From an uncultured Rubrobacteraceae bacterium (GTDB taxonomy: Bacteria; Actinomycetota; Rubrobacteria; Rubrobacterales; Rubrobacteraceae), in assembly GCA_902806095.1 (NCBI GenBank), contig CADCVF010000054.1, positions 7,536 to 71,535 of the forward strand: 64,000 bases of DNA, read 5' to 3'. Shown here in pieces: positions 25,076-34,875 of the stretch. The first letter of the stretch is position 1. The number at the start of each line of letters is the position of its first letter. The position numbers were made by a program, and so were the translations under genes. The notes under the pieces are model-generated. The model ran no database searches and had not been told where the DNA came from. It was given only the letters and a program-made list of their open reading frames with translations.

Positions 25076-26150
25076 ATTCGACCTCCCCTCCCTCGACCAC
25101 CTCTCCTATCCGCCATGCGTCGCACCCGGCCTTGCGCACAGCTTCGAGCCCAGGCTCAGCTTCCTTCGGCGGCACCACAGCGCAGAATCCGACGCCAAGG
25201 TTGAAGACCCGGCGCATCTCGTCCTCGGGTATTCCACCCAGGGAGCGTACGAGCCCGAAGACCGCCGGCTCTTCCCACGAACCCGCCACGAGCCGCGCCC
25301 CGCACCCTCCCAGTGCGCGTGGAAGGTTCCCCACTAGTCCTCCCCCCGTCACGTGCGCCATCCCCCGCACGTCTACCGCCTCCCGCAGAGCCTCTACCTC
25401 TTGCAGGTACGCTCTGTGTGGCTCCAGATATACCTCGCCGGCGGGACGGTTCAGCGCCTCAGGTTGGTCCGAGTAGGAGAGGGCAGCATCGACGAGCACC
25501 TTGCGGGCAAGCGTGTAGCCGTTGGTGTGGAGACCGCTGGACGCCAGGCCGAGCACGGCATCGCCGGGCCGCACCCGCTCGCCGCTGACCAACTCGCCCC
25601 GCTCGCACGCACCCACGCAGACGCCGACTATCTCGAAGTCTCCCTGACCGTAGAGCCCCGGCATCTCCGCCGTCTCGCCGCCTATGAGGGCCAAGCCGAG
25701 ACGCCCGCAGGCTTCCGCTGCGCCACGCACTATGCCGGCGATGTCCTCTGGGTCGAGACGTCCGGTCCCTATGTAGTCGAGGAAGAAAAGTGGGTGGGCG
25801 CCTGTGGCGAGCACGTCGTTGGCGCAGTGGTTGACGATGTCAGCGCCAAGGGAGTCGTAGCGCCCCACCTCCCTGGCTACCAGGACTTTCGTGCCGACGC
25901 CATCGATGGTCGAGGCGAGAACGGGGTCCCCGTAGCCGGCAAGGGCGTAAAGACCCGCGAAGCCGCCAGGCGCGCCGAGGGTCTCGGGGCCGTGGGTTCT
26001 CTCAACGGCGGAGCGCATAAGGTCGACGGCCCGCTCTCCACGCTCGATAGAGACCCCTGTGGCCTCGTAACTGTAGCCATCGTCAGGCAACAGTGTTCCT
26101 CTAGTAGAAGACACAATCGAACGGCTCGATACTGCCGCGTCCCGCCTCAC
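25068..26150 (-). CDS. purM: Phosphoribosylformylglycinamidine cyclo-ligase (AIR synthetase)
   Basis: Closes FGAM to AIR with ATP, the fifth step. Visible family motifs: TGVSIERGERAV, STIDGVGTKVLVA, DIVNHCANDVLATGAHPLFFLDY, GGETAEMPG and HVTGGGLVGNLPR. From the GTG at 26150 it has 360 residues, with about 25 before the conserved core, so a slightly later start is possible. It lies 18 bases after purF and overlaps purN. Confidence 0.96.
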   Translation of the reverse strand: MRRDAAVSSRSIVSSTRGTLLPDDGYSYEATGVSIERGERAVDLMRSAVERTHGPETLGAPGGFAGLYALAGYGDPVLASTIDGVGTKVLVAREVGRYDSLGADIVNHCANDVLATGAHPLFFLDYIGTGRLDPEDIAGIVRGAAEACGRLGLALIGGETAEMPGLYGQGDFEIVGVCVGACERGELVSGERVRPGDAVLGLASSGLHTNGYTLARKVLVDAALSYSDQPEALNRPAGEVYLEPHRAYLQEVEALREAVDVRGMAHVTGGGLVGNLPRALGGCGARLVAGSWEEPAVFGLVRSLGGIPEDEMRRVFNLGVGFCAVVPPKEAEPGLEAVRKAGCDAWRIGEVVEGGEVEFA

Positions 26151-26168
26151 GGCAGCCGTGCGAGAAGC

Positions 26169-27629
26169 TCATCCGCCCCTGGTGGCGACGTAGTGGGTCT
26201 TGTTCTCGAGGGCGAACTTGCTCGTCGTGCCCGTGATCGGGTAGTCGCCGTCGAAGCAGGCGCGGCAGAGGCGGTCCTTCCTCTGCTGTGTGGCGGCGAC
26301 CATCGCGTCGGTCGAGAGGTACGCGAGGGTGGTGGCCCCGATCTGGACTCTGATCTCTTCTACGGACATATTCGCTCCTACCAGTTGGTCCGGGCTATCC
26401 ATATCTATGCCGTAGTAGCAGGGACCCTTGATCGGGGGCGAAGAGACCCTGAAGTGGACCTCCGCAGCCCCTGCTTCGAAGAGCAGTTCGACCAGCTTGC
26501 GGCTCGTATTGCCGCGCACGATCGAGTCGTCCACAACGACCACCCTGTTGCCTTCGATCACGCTCGGCAGCGGGTTGAGTTTGAGCCTGATGCCTAGCTG
26601 GCGCATCCCGTCGGTCGGTTGGATGAAAGTCCTCCCGACGTAGCGGTTCTTTATGAGGCCTTCTGCGTAAGGTATCCCGCTCCGCTTCGAGTAGCCGATC
26701 GCCGCCATCATCCCGGAATCGGGGACGGGGATGATTACGTCGGCCTCGGCCGGCGCCTCCTCGGCCAGGAGCTCACCCATCCTGTGCCTGGAGTCGGCGA
26801 CCTCGCGCCCGTCGAAACGCGAGTCGGGGCGGGCGAAGTACACGTACTCGAAGACGCACAGCGCCCGGCGCGGGGTCTCGGCCCTGTAGCTCATCAGTCC
26901 CTCGTCGTCTATAACGACGACCTCGCCAGGCTCCACGTCGCGCAAGAACCTGGCGCCGATGATATCCAGTCCGCAGGTCTCGCTGGAGACGGCGTAACCA
27001 CCGTCGACCTCGCCTATGGAGAGAGGACGGAAGCCGTGAGGGTCGCGGAAAGCGACGAGCTTGTCGCGGAAGATCATGGCCACAGAGTACGCGCCTTCGA
27101 AGCGTCGCATCGCCCCCCTGACAGCCTCCCCTACCGAGAGTCCCCGCTCCAGCTCCCTTACGGCCGCGGCCGCTATGTAGGTCGTGTCCGAGGTCGAGTA
27201 GAACCTGAAGCCGTCTTCGGCCAAACTATCCCGCAATGTCCCGGCGTTTACGAGGTTACCGTTGTGGGCGACGGCCACGTTTACGTCGCCGCGCCCGCCG
27301 AACTCGGGCTGGGCATTCTCCCAGGAGGCGGAGCCCGTCGTCGAGTAGCGGACGTGGCCCAAGGCCAGGTGTCCCGCCTCGAGGGCGGCGAGGCGCGGAC
27401 CGTCGAAGACCTGCGAGACGAGGCCCATGTCGCGCATCGCGGTCGTGCGTTCGCCATCGGAGATGGCGATGCCGGCAGACTCCTGCCCCCGATGCTGGAG
27501 CGCGTACAGCCCGAAGTACGTGCGCTGGGCAAGCTCCCCGGCGAGCTCGCGGGAGTAGAGCCCGAAGACGCCGCACGCCTCTTTTGGTTTGCCTTCCGTG
27601 TCCTGATAATCCACGTCTGGGGCACCCAC
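26169..27629 (-). CDS. purF: Amidophosphoribosyltransferase
   Basis: First committed enzyme: makes phosphoribosylamine from PRPP and glutamine. A short propeptide precedes the nucleophilic cysteine in CGVFGLYS, as in Bacillus-type PurF that is processed at this Cys. The Ntn glutaminase domain continues with TYFGLYALQHRGQESAG and GHVRYSTTG; the phosphoribosyltransferase domain has VVVVDDSIVRGNTSR. Family members often carry an iron-sulfur cluster; several C-terminal cysteines (RLCRACFDGDYP) fit this. GTG start. Feedback inhibition by nucleotides is known for the family. Confidence 0.97.
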   Translation of the reverse strand: MGAPDVDYQDTEGKPKEACGVFGLYSRELAGELAQRTYFGLYALQHRGQESAGIAISDGERTTAMRDMGLVSQVFDGPRLAALEAGHLALGHVRYSTTGSASWENAQPEFGGRGDVNVAVAHNGNLVNAGTLRDSLAEDGFRFYSTSDTTYIAAAAVRELERGLSVGEAVRGAMRRFEGAYSVAMIFRDKLVAFRDPHGFRPLSIGEVDGGYAVSSETCGLDIIGARFLRDVEPGEVVVIDDEGLMSYRAETPRRALCVFEYVYFARPDSRFDGREVADSRHRMGELLAEEAPAEADVIIPVPDSGMMAAIGYSKRSGIPYAEGLIKNRYVGRTFIQPTDGMRQLGIRLKLNPLPSVIEGNRVVVVDDSIVRGNTSRKLVELLFEAGAAEVHFRVSSPPIKGPCYYGIDMDSPDQLVGANMSVEEIRVQIGATTLAYLSTDAMVAATQQRKDRLCRACFDGDYPITGTTSKFALENKTHYVATRGG

Positions 27630-27639
27630 CTTCCGGAGA

Positions 27640-28017
27640 TTAGATCCTTTCCAACTCGGCCACCGTCATCCCATCCCTCACGTTGCCCGTATTGAGCGTG
27701 GACGCCGGCTCGAAGAACATCACGCTGACCTCTTCGTCGGCGACGGGCCTGTGCTCGACCCCGCGCGGCACCACGATGAACTCTCCCTCTTCGATCCAAA
27801 CCTCACTGTCCCTGAACTCCATCCTGAACCGCCCGTCTATCACGAGGAACATCTCGTCCTCATCGTCGTGGTGGTGCCAGACGAACTCGCCGAGGAACTT
27901 CACGAGTTTGACGTGCTGGCCGTTCAGTTCATCGACTATCTTCGGACTCCAGTGCCCGTCGAAGAGCGAGAGCTTCTCCGCAATATTTATCTTCTCTAGG
28001 CTACCCAATGTGTCCAC
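27640..28017 (-). CDS. Cupin-fold protein inside the purine operon
   Basis: A 125-residue single-domain cupin. Motif 1 is [18 protein letters not shown] (metal ligands among H48-H50 and the following Glu), motif 2 is [13 protein letters not shown] with H89. Its ATG overlaps the purL stop by 17 bases and it ends 10 bases before purF, so it is cotranscribed and probably coupled with purine enzymes. Its role is not known; a small-molecule or sugar-phosphate binding or isomerase role would be a guess. Confidence 0.85.
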   Translation of the reverse strand: MDTLGSLEKINIAEKLSLFDGHWSPKIVDELNGQHVKLVKFLGEFVWHHHDDEDEMFLVIDGRFRMEFRDSEVWIEEGEFIVVPRGVEHRPVADEEVSVMFFEPASTLNTGNVRDGMTVAELERI

Positions 28018-30217
28018 CTTCCGGCGCGTGCGTTTCGAAGAGATCTCGTTCGTAAGCCTTCTTCAGGTCCGACGACTTTACGTCTATTAGATCGCCTATC
28101 TTGAACCTATCTCCGCCGGTCGTCCCGACGACGCGGTAAGCGAACCCGACCAGAGCATCCTGAAGGTCATTCCAGCATTCTTCAGGAACTGCGACGACGA
28201 AAGCGCCGCTCTCCTCTCCGAACAGCGCGACATCTGCGCGCATCTCCTCGATCTCCACCTCTCCGTCGTAACCGAGGCCGATCCCGCCTTCTATCACCAT
28301 CTCGGCAAGACACACTACCACTCCGCCACTCGAGACGTCATGTGCTGTGTCAACGAGTCCGGATTCGACTAACTCTCTCACTAGATCGGCAACCTTCTTC
28401 TCAGCAGCAAGGTCGGACCTCACCGGAAGACCGGCGGTCTTGCCGTGGATGATCTCCAGATACTCCGAGCCGGCGAGGAGATCTCCCTCAGACGTCATCG
28501 ACTCTCCCAGGAGAGGTGGTGTTTTCCCTATCACCACTACCCTATCGCCTTCCCGTTTGAAGGCCGGTGTAGCATGAATGTTGACGTCTTTCATAACACC
28601 GACCATCCCTACTGTGGGGGTCGGGTAGATGGCGCCGCTGTCGGTCTCGTTGTAGAGGCTGACGTTGCCGCTGACAACCGGCGTCCCTAAGACCTCGCAC
28701 GCCTCTGACATCCCCTTGATGCACTCGGCTAGCTGGTAGTAGCCGTCTGGTTTCTCGGGGCTGCCGAAGTTCAGGCAGTCTGTCACGGCTACAGGCTCAG
28801 CACCGACGCACGAGAGGTTCCTGTAAGCCTCTGCGACCGTCGCCGCTCCGCCGCCTCGCGGGTCGAGGTAGCAATGGCGGCCCCGGCCGTCTGTGGTAGC
28901 GGCGAAGCCAAGCTTTGTGCCTTTGATCCTCATGACCGCCGCGTCGGCGCCTGGCAAGACCACGGTATCCGTGCCGACCTGGTGATCGTACTGGGTGAAG
29001 ATCGCACGCCGCGAACGGAGGTTCGGATGCCCGAGCATCCGTAGCAGTACAGCGTTGTAATCCTCTGGCCCAGGAAGCTCGTCAACCGTAAGTTCCTGCA
29101 ACTCATCGAGATAATTTGGACGAACGACGTCGCGTTCGTAGACGGGGGCGTCGGCGAGGAATTCGGCTGGGACGGTGCCGACGACCTCCCCGTGGTGGAT
29201 GACGCGCAGGTCACCGTGGCCTGCGACGCGTCCGACGACAGCCCCGACGAGCTCGTAGCGTTCTGCGAGGTACAGAACATCTTCGATCTTCTCAGGCTCG
29301 ACTACGGCGAGCATCCGCTCCTGAGACTCGGAGATCATGACCTCCGTAGGCTCCATCCCACTCTCGCGCAGGGGCACCCTGTCGGTCTCGATCTCGATGC
29401 CGACCCCGCCCTTCGCTGCCATCTCGGAGGCCGAAGAGGTAATACCGGCTGCGCCGAGATCCTGCAAAGAGACAAGCAGGTCCTCGTCCAGCAATTTCAA
29501 ACAACATTCGATCAGCATCTTCTCGCAGAACGGATCGCCGACCTGCACGTTGGACCTCTTGGACTCGGATTCGTCGGTGAGCTCGTCCGAGGCAAACGTA
29601 GCCCCGTGTATACCGTCGCGCCCTGTCTTCGAGCCAAGCAATACGACGAGGTTGCCATCACCAGTAGCGCTCGAACGGACGAGGTCTTCTATCCGGATCA
29701 GGCCTATGCACATCGCGTTGACCAGCGGGTTACCGGAGTAGGCTCGCGCGAACTCTACCTCCCCTCCGACAGTAGGTACCCCGACGGCGTTCCCGTACCC
29801 TCCGATACCACGCACGACCTCCCGAAAGAGGTAACGGTTGCGCTCCTCCTCTAACGGCCCGAACCTGAGCGAGTCGAGCAGCGCGACGGGCCTGGCGCCC
29901 ATCGCCAGGATGTCGCGGATGATTCCACCCACCCCCGTCGCTGCCCCCTCGTAAGGTTCCACGGCGGAAGGATGGTTGTGGCTCTCCATCTTGAACGCGA
30001 GCGCCCACCCGTCCCCCACCTCGACCACGCCAGCATTCTCCCCTGGGCCCTGCACCACCCGAGTCCCCTTGTTCGGGAAGCGGCCGAGGAGCGGGCGCGA
30101 GTTCTTGTACCCGCAATGCTCGCTCCACATCACGGAGAACAGCGAGAGCTCCAGGAAGTTCGGCGGCCTTCCCATCAGTTCCAGGATGCGGTCGTACTCG
30201 AAGTCCGAGAGTCCCAA
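28001..30217 (-). CDS. purL: FGAM synthase, large subunit (short form)
   Basis: ATP-dependent conversion of FGAR to FGAM, the fourth step. The 738-residue size is the small PurL type that needs separate PurS and PurQ subunits, both encoded just upstream. Typical motifs: [50 protein letters not shown] and [13 protein letters not shown]. It follows purQ by 23 bases and its 3' end overlaps the cupin gene. Confidence 0.97.
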   Translation of the reverse strand: MGLSDFEYDRILELMGRPPNFLELSLFSVMWSEHCGYKNSRPLLGRFPNKGTRVVQGPGENAGVVEVGDGWALAFKMESHNHPSAVEPYEGAATGVGGIIRDILAMGARPVALLDSLRFGPLEEERNRYLFREVVRGIGGYGNAVGVPTVGGEVEFARAYSGNPLVNAMCIGLIRIEDLVRSSATGDGNLVVLLGSKTGRDGIHGATFASDELTDESESKRSNVQVGDPFCEKMLIECCLKLLDEDLLVSLQDLGAAGITSSASEMAAKGGVGIEIETDRVPLRESGMEPTEVMISESQERMLAVVEPEKIEDVLYLAERYELVGAVVGRVAGHGDLRVIHHGEVVGTVPAEFLADAPVYERDVVRPNYLDELQELTVDELPGPEDYNAVLLRMLGHPNLRSRRAIFTQYDHQVGTDTVVLPGADAAVMRIKGTKLGFAATTDGRGRHCYLDPRGGGAATVAEAYRNLSCVGAEPVAVTDCLNFGSPEKPDGYYQLAECIKGMSEACEVLGTPVVSGNVSLYNETDSGAIYPTPTVGMVGVMKDVNIHATPAFKREGDRVVVIGKTPPLLGESMTSEGDLLAGSEYLEIIHGKTAGLPVRSDLAAEKKVADLVRELVESGLVDTAHDVSSGGVVVCLAEMVIEGGIGLGYDGEVEIEEMRADVALFGEESGAFVVAVPEECWNDLQDALVGFAYRVVGTTGGDRFKIGDLIDVKSSDLKKAYERDLFETHAPEGGHIG

Positions 30218-30240
30218 AGAACTGTATGTCTCCTGTATGT

Positions 30241-30903
30241 TCAGACCCCTGCTCCCACGAGCACGGAACGAAGTATCCTCAAACCCTCGTCGGAGCCGAG
30301 GGCAGGATCTGAGACCCTCTCAGGATGGGGCATGATGCCGACGACGTTACGGTTCTCGTTGCAGACGCCCGCGATATCGTTGGCCGACCCGTTCGGGTTC
30401 TCGAGGTAGCGCAACACGACGCGTCCTTCTTCTTCCAGCCGCGAGAGCGTCTCGGGATCGGCGAAGTAGTTACCCTCATTATGGGCGACGGGCAAGGTGA
30501 GCTCTTCGCCGGGATCACAGCCCGCGGTCCAGAGCGTGTCTACGGTTTCGACGCGGACGTGAACGCGGTCGCAGATAAACCGCATGTTGGTGTTGCGGAG
30601 CAAAGCACCAGGCAAGAGGTGCGCCTCGGTCAGGACCTGGAAGCCGTTACAGACACCGAGTATGGGTCCTCCATCCTTCGCGAACTCCTCCAGCGGGTCC
30701 ATGATGTTCGCAAAGCGGGCGATGGCGCCTGGCCTGAGGTAGTCGCCGTAGGAGAAGCCGCCGGGAACGATCACGGCGTCTACACCTTTGAGATCCGCAT
30801 CAGCGTGCCACAGCTCGACCGCCTCGGCACCCGCCCGCTCCACACCGTAAAGCGCGTCCCTGTCGCAGTTGGACCCGGGGAAGACCGTAACGCCTATCCT
30901 CAC
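30241..30903 (-). CDS. purQ: FGAM synthase, glutaminase subunit
   Basis: Class I glutamine amidotransferase that supplies ammonia to PurL. From the GTG at 30903 it has 220 residues, starting [15 protein letters not shown] as usual; an earlier in-frame start would add 19 odd residues inside purS. The catalytic Cys is in ILGVCNGFQ and the His/Glu pair in GIMPHPERV. The GTG overlaps the purS stop as GTGA, a sign of translational coupling. Confidence 0.96.
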   Translation of the reverse strand: MRIGVTVFPGSNCDRDALYGVERAGAEAVELWHADADLKGVDAVIVPGGFSYGDYLRPGAIARFANIMDPLEEFAKDGGPILGVCNGFQVLTEAHLLPGALLRNTNMRFICDRVHVRVETVDTLWTAGCDPGEELTLPVAHNEGNYFADPETLSRLEEEGRVVLRYLENPNGSANDIAGVCNENRNVVGIMPHPERVSDPALGSDEGLRILRSVLVGAGV

Positions 30904-31124
30904 CCTATGACCTCCCACTCGTACTCTTCGATCGTCGGATTGGAGAGGAGGCGTCGGCACATGGCATCGACCTCGTCCGCGCTCTCGACCTCCATCTCGA
31001 CGAGCCTTCCGACGTGGACCGTGTGAACTCCTTCGAAACCGAGAGCGGGAAGCGCATTCTTCACAGCCTCGCCCTGCGGATCGAGGATGCCGGCCTTCGG
31101 GCGGACGAGGACCCGGATCTTCAA
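30900..31124 (-). CDS. purS: FGAM synthase, PurS subunit
   Basis: Small 74-residue subunit that holds PurL and PurQ together and helps channel ammonia. It begins KIRVLVRPKAGILDPQG and ends EEYEWEVIG, both typical. The ATG overlaps the purC stop and the TGA overlaps the purQ start, so purC-purS-purQ form a coupled block. Confidence 0.95.
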   Translation of the reverse strand: MKIRVLVRPKAGILDPQGEAVKNALPALGFEGVHTVHVGRLVEMEVESADEVDAMCRRLLSNPTIEEYEWEVIG

Positions 31125-31846
31125 TCTACCGCGCCCCTCTGCGTGATCTCCGTGACCCTTCGGAGCATCTCGGCGTAGGCCTCTTCGACACCTCCCATGT
31201 CGTTCCTGAAACGGTCCTTGTCCAGCTTCTCGCCGGTCTCTTTATCCCAGAAACGGCAGGTGTCTGGGGAGATCTCATCCGCAAGCATGAGGTTGCCCTC
31301 AGCATCGCGCCCCGCCTCTATCTTGAAGTCGACGAGAACGATGCCGCGCTCGTCGAAGAACGGCGCGAGTACTTCGTTGACCTTCAACCCGAGCTCCTCG
31401 CAGAACTCCAGGTCCTCGTCGGAGACGCCAAGCTCCCTGAAGTGGTACCAGTTGAGCAGAGGGTCGCCGAGCTCGTCGTCCTTGTAGCACAGCTCGACTA
31501 TCGGGGCCTTGAGCTTGCGGCCCTCCTCGAAACCGAGAAGCCTGCTTAGGGAACCAGCAGCGACGTTACGGACCACGATCTCGACCGGCAACATGTCGAG
31601 CTTCCTGGTCATAATGCTCGTCTCGTCGACCTGCTCGACGAAGTGGGTGGGGACACCGTGGGTCTCGAGGTAGGCGAAGATCGCCGCGCTCATGGTAGCG
31701 TTGGTCTTGCCCTTGTCCTTCCAGGAGCCGCGCTTCTGGGCGTTGAACGCCGTCGCATCGTCCTTGTAGCGGTGCAGCAGCGTGTTCTCATCATCCGTCG
31801 TAAAGACCTTCTTGGCCTTGCCCTCGTAGAGTAATTCTTCAGCCAT
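31121..31846 (-). CDS. purC: SAICAR synthetase
   Basis: Joins aspartate to CAIR using ATP. Full length at 241 residues with LLYEGKAKKVF at the N-terminus, KGKTNATMSAAIFAYLE, the substrate region RNVAAGSLSRL and the late motif LVDFKIEAGRD. It overlaps purB by eight bases and purS by four. Confidence 0.97.
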   Translation of the reverse strand: MAEELLYEGKAKKVFTTDDENTLLHRYKDDATAFNAQKRGSWKDKGKTNATMSAAIFAYLETHGVPTHFVEQVDETSIMTRKLDMLPVEIVVRNVAAGSLSRLLGFEEGRKLKAPIVELCYKDDELGDPLLNWYHFRELGVSDEDLEFCEELGLKVNEVLAPFFDERGIVLVDFKIEAGRDAEGNLMLADEISPDTCRFWDKETGEKLDKDRFRNDMGGVEEAYAEMLRRVTEITQRGAVD

Positions 31847-33152
31847 CCTCCAACCTCCTTTTCAGTTCCTCCACCCGCTCGAAGACCACGCCGAGGTTGC
31901 GCAGCGCGTGTGCGGGGTCGAAGAGATCATCCAGTCCATCGCCCAACCGTTCGCGTACGTCATCATCCGCTTCCAGCAGTTCCCTGAAGCCACCCTCACC
32001 CTCCCAGGCCCGCATCGCGGCATCCTGCACGATCCTGTATGCGTCATCGCGGGCCATGCCGTTTTCGACGAGGGCGAGAAGGACGCGGCCCGAGTAGACG
32101 ATGCCTCCTCCGCTGTTCAGGTTCTCCAGCATGCGTTCCTCGTCGACCTGGAGACCATGCAGGATGCGGGATGTGGTGCGCAGCATGTAGAAGGCCAGGA
32201 TCGTCGAGTCGGGGAGTACGACCCGCTCCGCCGATGAGTGGGAGATGTCGCGCTCCTGCCAGAGCGCGTTGTTCTCGAAGCCGACAGCGGCGTTCGCGCG
32301 CAATAGACGGGCCATACCGCACAGGCGTTCGGCCAGGATCGGGTTCCGCTTGTGGGGCATCGCGGAGGACCCTTTTTGACTGCGTCCGAACGGCTCTGCC
32401 AGCTCGCGGACCTCGGTACGCTGGGCGCCCCTGATCTCCAACGCTATCTTCTCCATCGTGGAACCGAGAGTGGCGAGCGTGGAGAGAACCTCGGCGTGCC
32501 TGTCGCGCTGCACGACCTGGGTGGAGGCCGGCGATGAAGAGAGCCCCAGTGCTTCGCAAGTAATAGCCTCGACCTTTGGATCGATGTTCGCGTAGGTGCC
32601 GACGGCGCCCGAGATCTTGCCTACGGCGGCGACCTCCCTGGCGTGGGAGAGCCGGTCCAGGTTCCGCTCCATCTCGAACGCCCAAACGGCGAGCTTGTGC
32701 CCGAACACCGTCGGCTCGGCGTGAACCCCGTGCGTACGCCCGACCATAATCGTGTCCCTGTGCTCCAATGCCATCTCGGCCAGAAGCAGCGTCAGCGCCC
32801 TCGCCTCGCCGAGGATGAGATCCAGGGCCTCCCGAAGTTGGAGCGCTCCGGCTGTGTCGAGCACATCCGAGCTCGTCAGGCCGAAGTGGAAGTGGCGGGC
32901 GACGTCCCCGGCGTACTCGGCTACGTTGGTCACGAACGCTATCACGTCGTGGTTGGTCTCTCGTTCTATCTCGTGGATGCGCCCGACGGTGAAGTCAGCC
33001 TTTTCGGCGAGTTCTTCGACTTCTTCCGTGGGGATCTCCCCTAGCTGCGCCCTCGCCCGGCTTACTGCAAGCTCGACCCTGAGCCAGGCCTGGTACTTCG
33101 CCTCCTCGGTCCAGACCGCCCCGATCTCAGGTAGGGTGTAGCGTTCGATCAA
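31839..33152 (-). CDS. purB: Adenylosuccinate lyase
   Basis: Removes fumarate from SAICAR and from adenylosuccinate, so it serves both IMP and AMP synthesis. The 437-residue length and the fumarase-superfamily signature GSSAMPHKRNP are diagnostic; further motifs are TSSDVLDTAGALQL and GRTHGVHAEPTVFG. It begins two bases after the purE stop. Confidence 0.97.
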   Translation of the reverse strand: MIERYTLPEIGAVWTEEAKYQAWLRVELAVSRARAQLGEIPTEEVEELAEKADFTVGRIHEIERETNHDVIAFVTNVAEYAGDVARHFHFGLTSSDVLDTAGALQLREALDLILGEARALTLLLAEMALEHRDTIMVGRTHGVHAEPTVFGHKLAVWAFEMERNLDRLSHAREVAAVGKISGAVGTYANIDPKVEAITCEALGLSSSPASTQVVQRDRHAEVLSTLATLGSTMEKIALEIRGAQRTEVRELAEPFGRSQKGSSAMPHKRNPILAERLCGMARLLRANAAVGFENNALWQERDISHSSAERVVLPDSTILAFYMLRTTSRILHGLQVDEERMLENLNSGGGIVYSGRVLLALVENGMARDDAYRIVQDAAMRAWEGEGGFRELLEADDDVRERLGDGLDDLFDPAHALRNLGVVFERVEELKRRLEDG

Positions 33153-33154
33153 GC

Positions 33155-33586
33155 CTATCCCTCTAACCTTTCGGCGAGTTCGGGGTCTGAGAGCGCGAGG
33201 ATCTGGGCCGCGAGCACGCCGGCATTTGCGGCGCCGTTGACGGCTACTGTGGCGACCGGAACACCCGAGGGCATCTGGACGGTGGCAAGGAGGGCATCGA
33301 ATCCGCTCAGGGTGCCTGAGGCGACGGGTATACCGATGACGGGCAGGTTCGTACGTGCGGCGACGGCGCCGGCCAGGTGGGCGGCCATGCCGGCTGCGCA
33401 GATTATTACCTTCAGGCCACGTTCGCGGGCCGTACCCGCGTACTCAGAGACGCCTTCGGGGTTACGGTGGGCCGAGCAGACCTCGAGTTCGTACTCGATA
33501 CCGTAGCCTTCGAGACGGGCCGTGCACTTTTCGAGGACGGGGAGGTCAGACTCACTTCCGACCAGGATTCCTACGCTCGGGCTCAA
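33155..33586 (-). CDS. purE: N5-CAIR mutase
   Basis: Class I PurE of 143 residues that moves the carboxyl group of N5-CAIR to give CAIR. Typical stretches are GILVGSESDLPVLEK, VCSAHRNPEG and ICAAGMAAHLAGAVAARTN. A TTG start overlaps the purD stop (TTGA). purK, which makes the N5-CAIR substrate, is not in the window; class I PurE normally needs it, so it should lie elsewhere in the genome. Confidence 0.95.
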   Translation of the reverse strand: MSPSVGILVGSESDLPVLEKCTARLEGYGIEYELEVCSAHRNPEGVSEYAGTARERGLKVIICAAGMAAHLAGAVAARTNLPVIGIPVASGTLSGFDALLATVQMPSGVPVATVAVNGAANAGVLAAQILALSDPELAERLEG

Positions 33587-34857
33587 ATTTCCTCCAGTTC
33601 TATGGCCTCGAGGGCTATATCCGTACGGTAGTGCTTGCCTTCGAAGTGGATCTGCTCGACTGCCGCGTACGCGCGGGCCCGCGCTTCGATAATGGTCGGT
33701 CCGGTCCCGACGACGTTCAGGACCCTGCCCCCTGCGGTGTAGAAGCGGCCTTCACGCTCCTCGGTGGCCGCGTGGTAGACGTAGACCCCCGCAGGGATGT
33801 TCTCGAGACCGGAGATCCCATCCCCAGAAGAAGATGACTCGGGGTAGCCTTCGGAGGCCAGAACGACGCAGACCGCCTTGTCGGCGGACCAGACGATCTC
33901 GCGCCCTGCGAGGTCATCGTTGCCGGCCGCAATCATAAGTTCGAGAAGATCGGAGCCTAGCCTCGGAAGTATGACCTGAGTCTCCGGATCTCCGAAGCGG
34001 CAGTTGAACTCCAGCGCCTTCGGGCCCGTCTCGGTGACCATCACGCCTGCGTAGAGGAGGCCCGTGTAGGGGGCTCCGATCAGGGCAAGCTGGTGGATCG
34101 TCGGGCGTATGATGTCTTCCAGTATGGCCGCGTACGTGGCCGGCTCCATCCACATAATCGGAGAGTAAGAACCCATCCCCCCTGTGTTCGGCCCCTCGTC
34201 ACCGTCGTAGGCGCGCTTGTAGTCCTGGGCTGGCAGAAAAGGCAGGATATCCTGCCCATCCGTGACGACGAAGACCGAGGCCTCCCTCCCTTCGAGGCAC
34301 TCCTCGATGACGATCCTCTCCCCGGCGGCGCCGAACTTGCCGGCGAAGGAAGCCCTCACAGCCTCTTCGGCTTCGTCGCGGGAGCCGGCCACGGTCACAC
34401 CCTTTCCAGCCGTGGCCCCGTCGGCCTTCACTACTACAGGGTAGTCGGAGTGCGCGTGCAGGTAGGCGAGGGCGGCCGCCTCGCGGTCGAATGCCTCGAA
34501 GCTGGCGGTTGGTACACCCGCGTGGCGCATGAGCTCCTTGGCGAAGACCTTCGAGCCCTCGATACGGGCAGCCGCCCGCGAAGGACCGAAGATCTTGAGA
34601 CCAGCCTCCCAGAACGCCTCGGAGATTCCCCCTATCAGGGGGGCTTCGGGACCAACGACGGTCAGGTCGATCTCATTGTCAGCGGCGTAGTCTCTCAAAG
34701 AGACCAGGTCGTCTACGGGTATATCCACCGTCTCGGCGATGCGTGAGATGCCTACGTTACCGGGGGCCGCGTACATCTCGGGCTCCAGTGGGCTAGTAGC
34801 CAGGGTCTCGGCCAGCGCGTGCTCGCGTCCGCCGCTCCCTACTACAAGCACTTTCAT
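33583..34857 (-). CDS. purD: Phosphoribosylamine-glycine ligase
   Basis: ATP-grasp ligase for the second step, making GAR. 424 residues, with KVLVVGSGGREHALAETL at the start, TVVGPEAPLIGGI, VVKADGATAGKGV and NCRFGDPETQVILPRL. It lies 18 bases after purA and overlaps purE by four. Confidence 0.97.
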   Translation of the reverse strand: MKVLVVGSGGREHALAETLATSPLEPEMYAAPGNVGISRIAETVDIPVDDLVSLRDYAADNEIDLTVVGPEAPLIGGISEAFWEAGLKIFGPSRAAARIEGSKVFAKELMRHAGVPTASFEAFDREAAALAYLHAHSDYPVVVKADGATAGKGVTVAGSRDEAEEAVRASFAGKFGAAGERIVIEECLEGREASVFVVTDGQDILPFLPAQDYKRAYDGDEGPNTGGMGSYSPIMWMEPATYAAILEDIIRPTIHQLALIGAPYTGLLYAGVMVTETGPKALEFNCRFGDPETQVILPRLGSDLLELMIAAGNDDLAGREIVWSADKAVCVVLASEGYPESSSSGDGISGLENIPAGVYVYHAATEEREGRFYTAGGRVLNVVGTGPTIIEARARAYAAVEQIHFEGKHYRTDIALEAIELEEI

Positions 34858-34875
34858 GGCCCTGGCCTCAAGGCT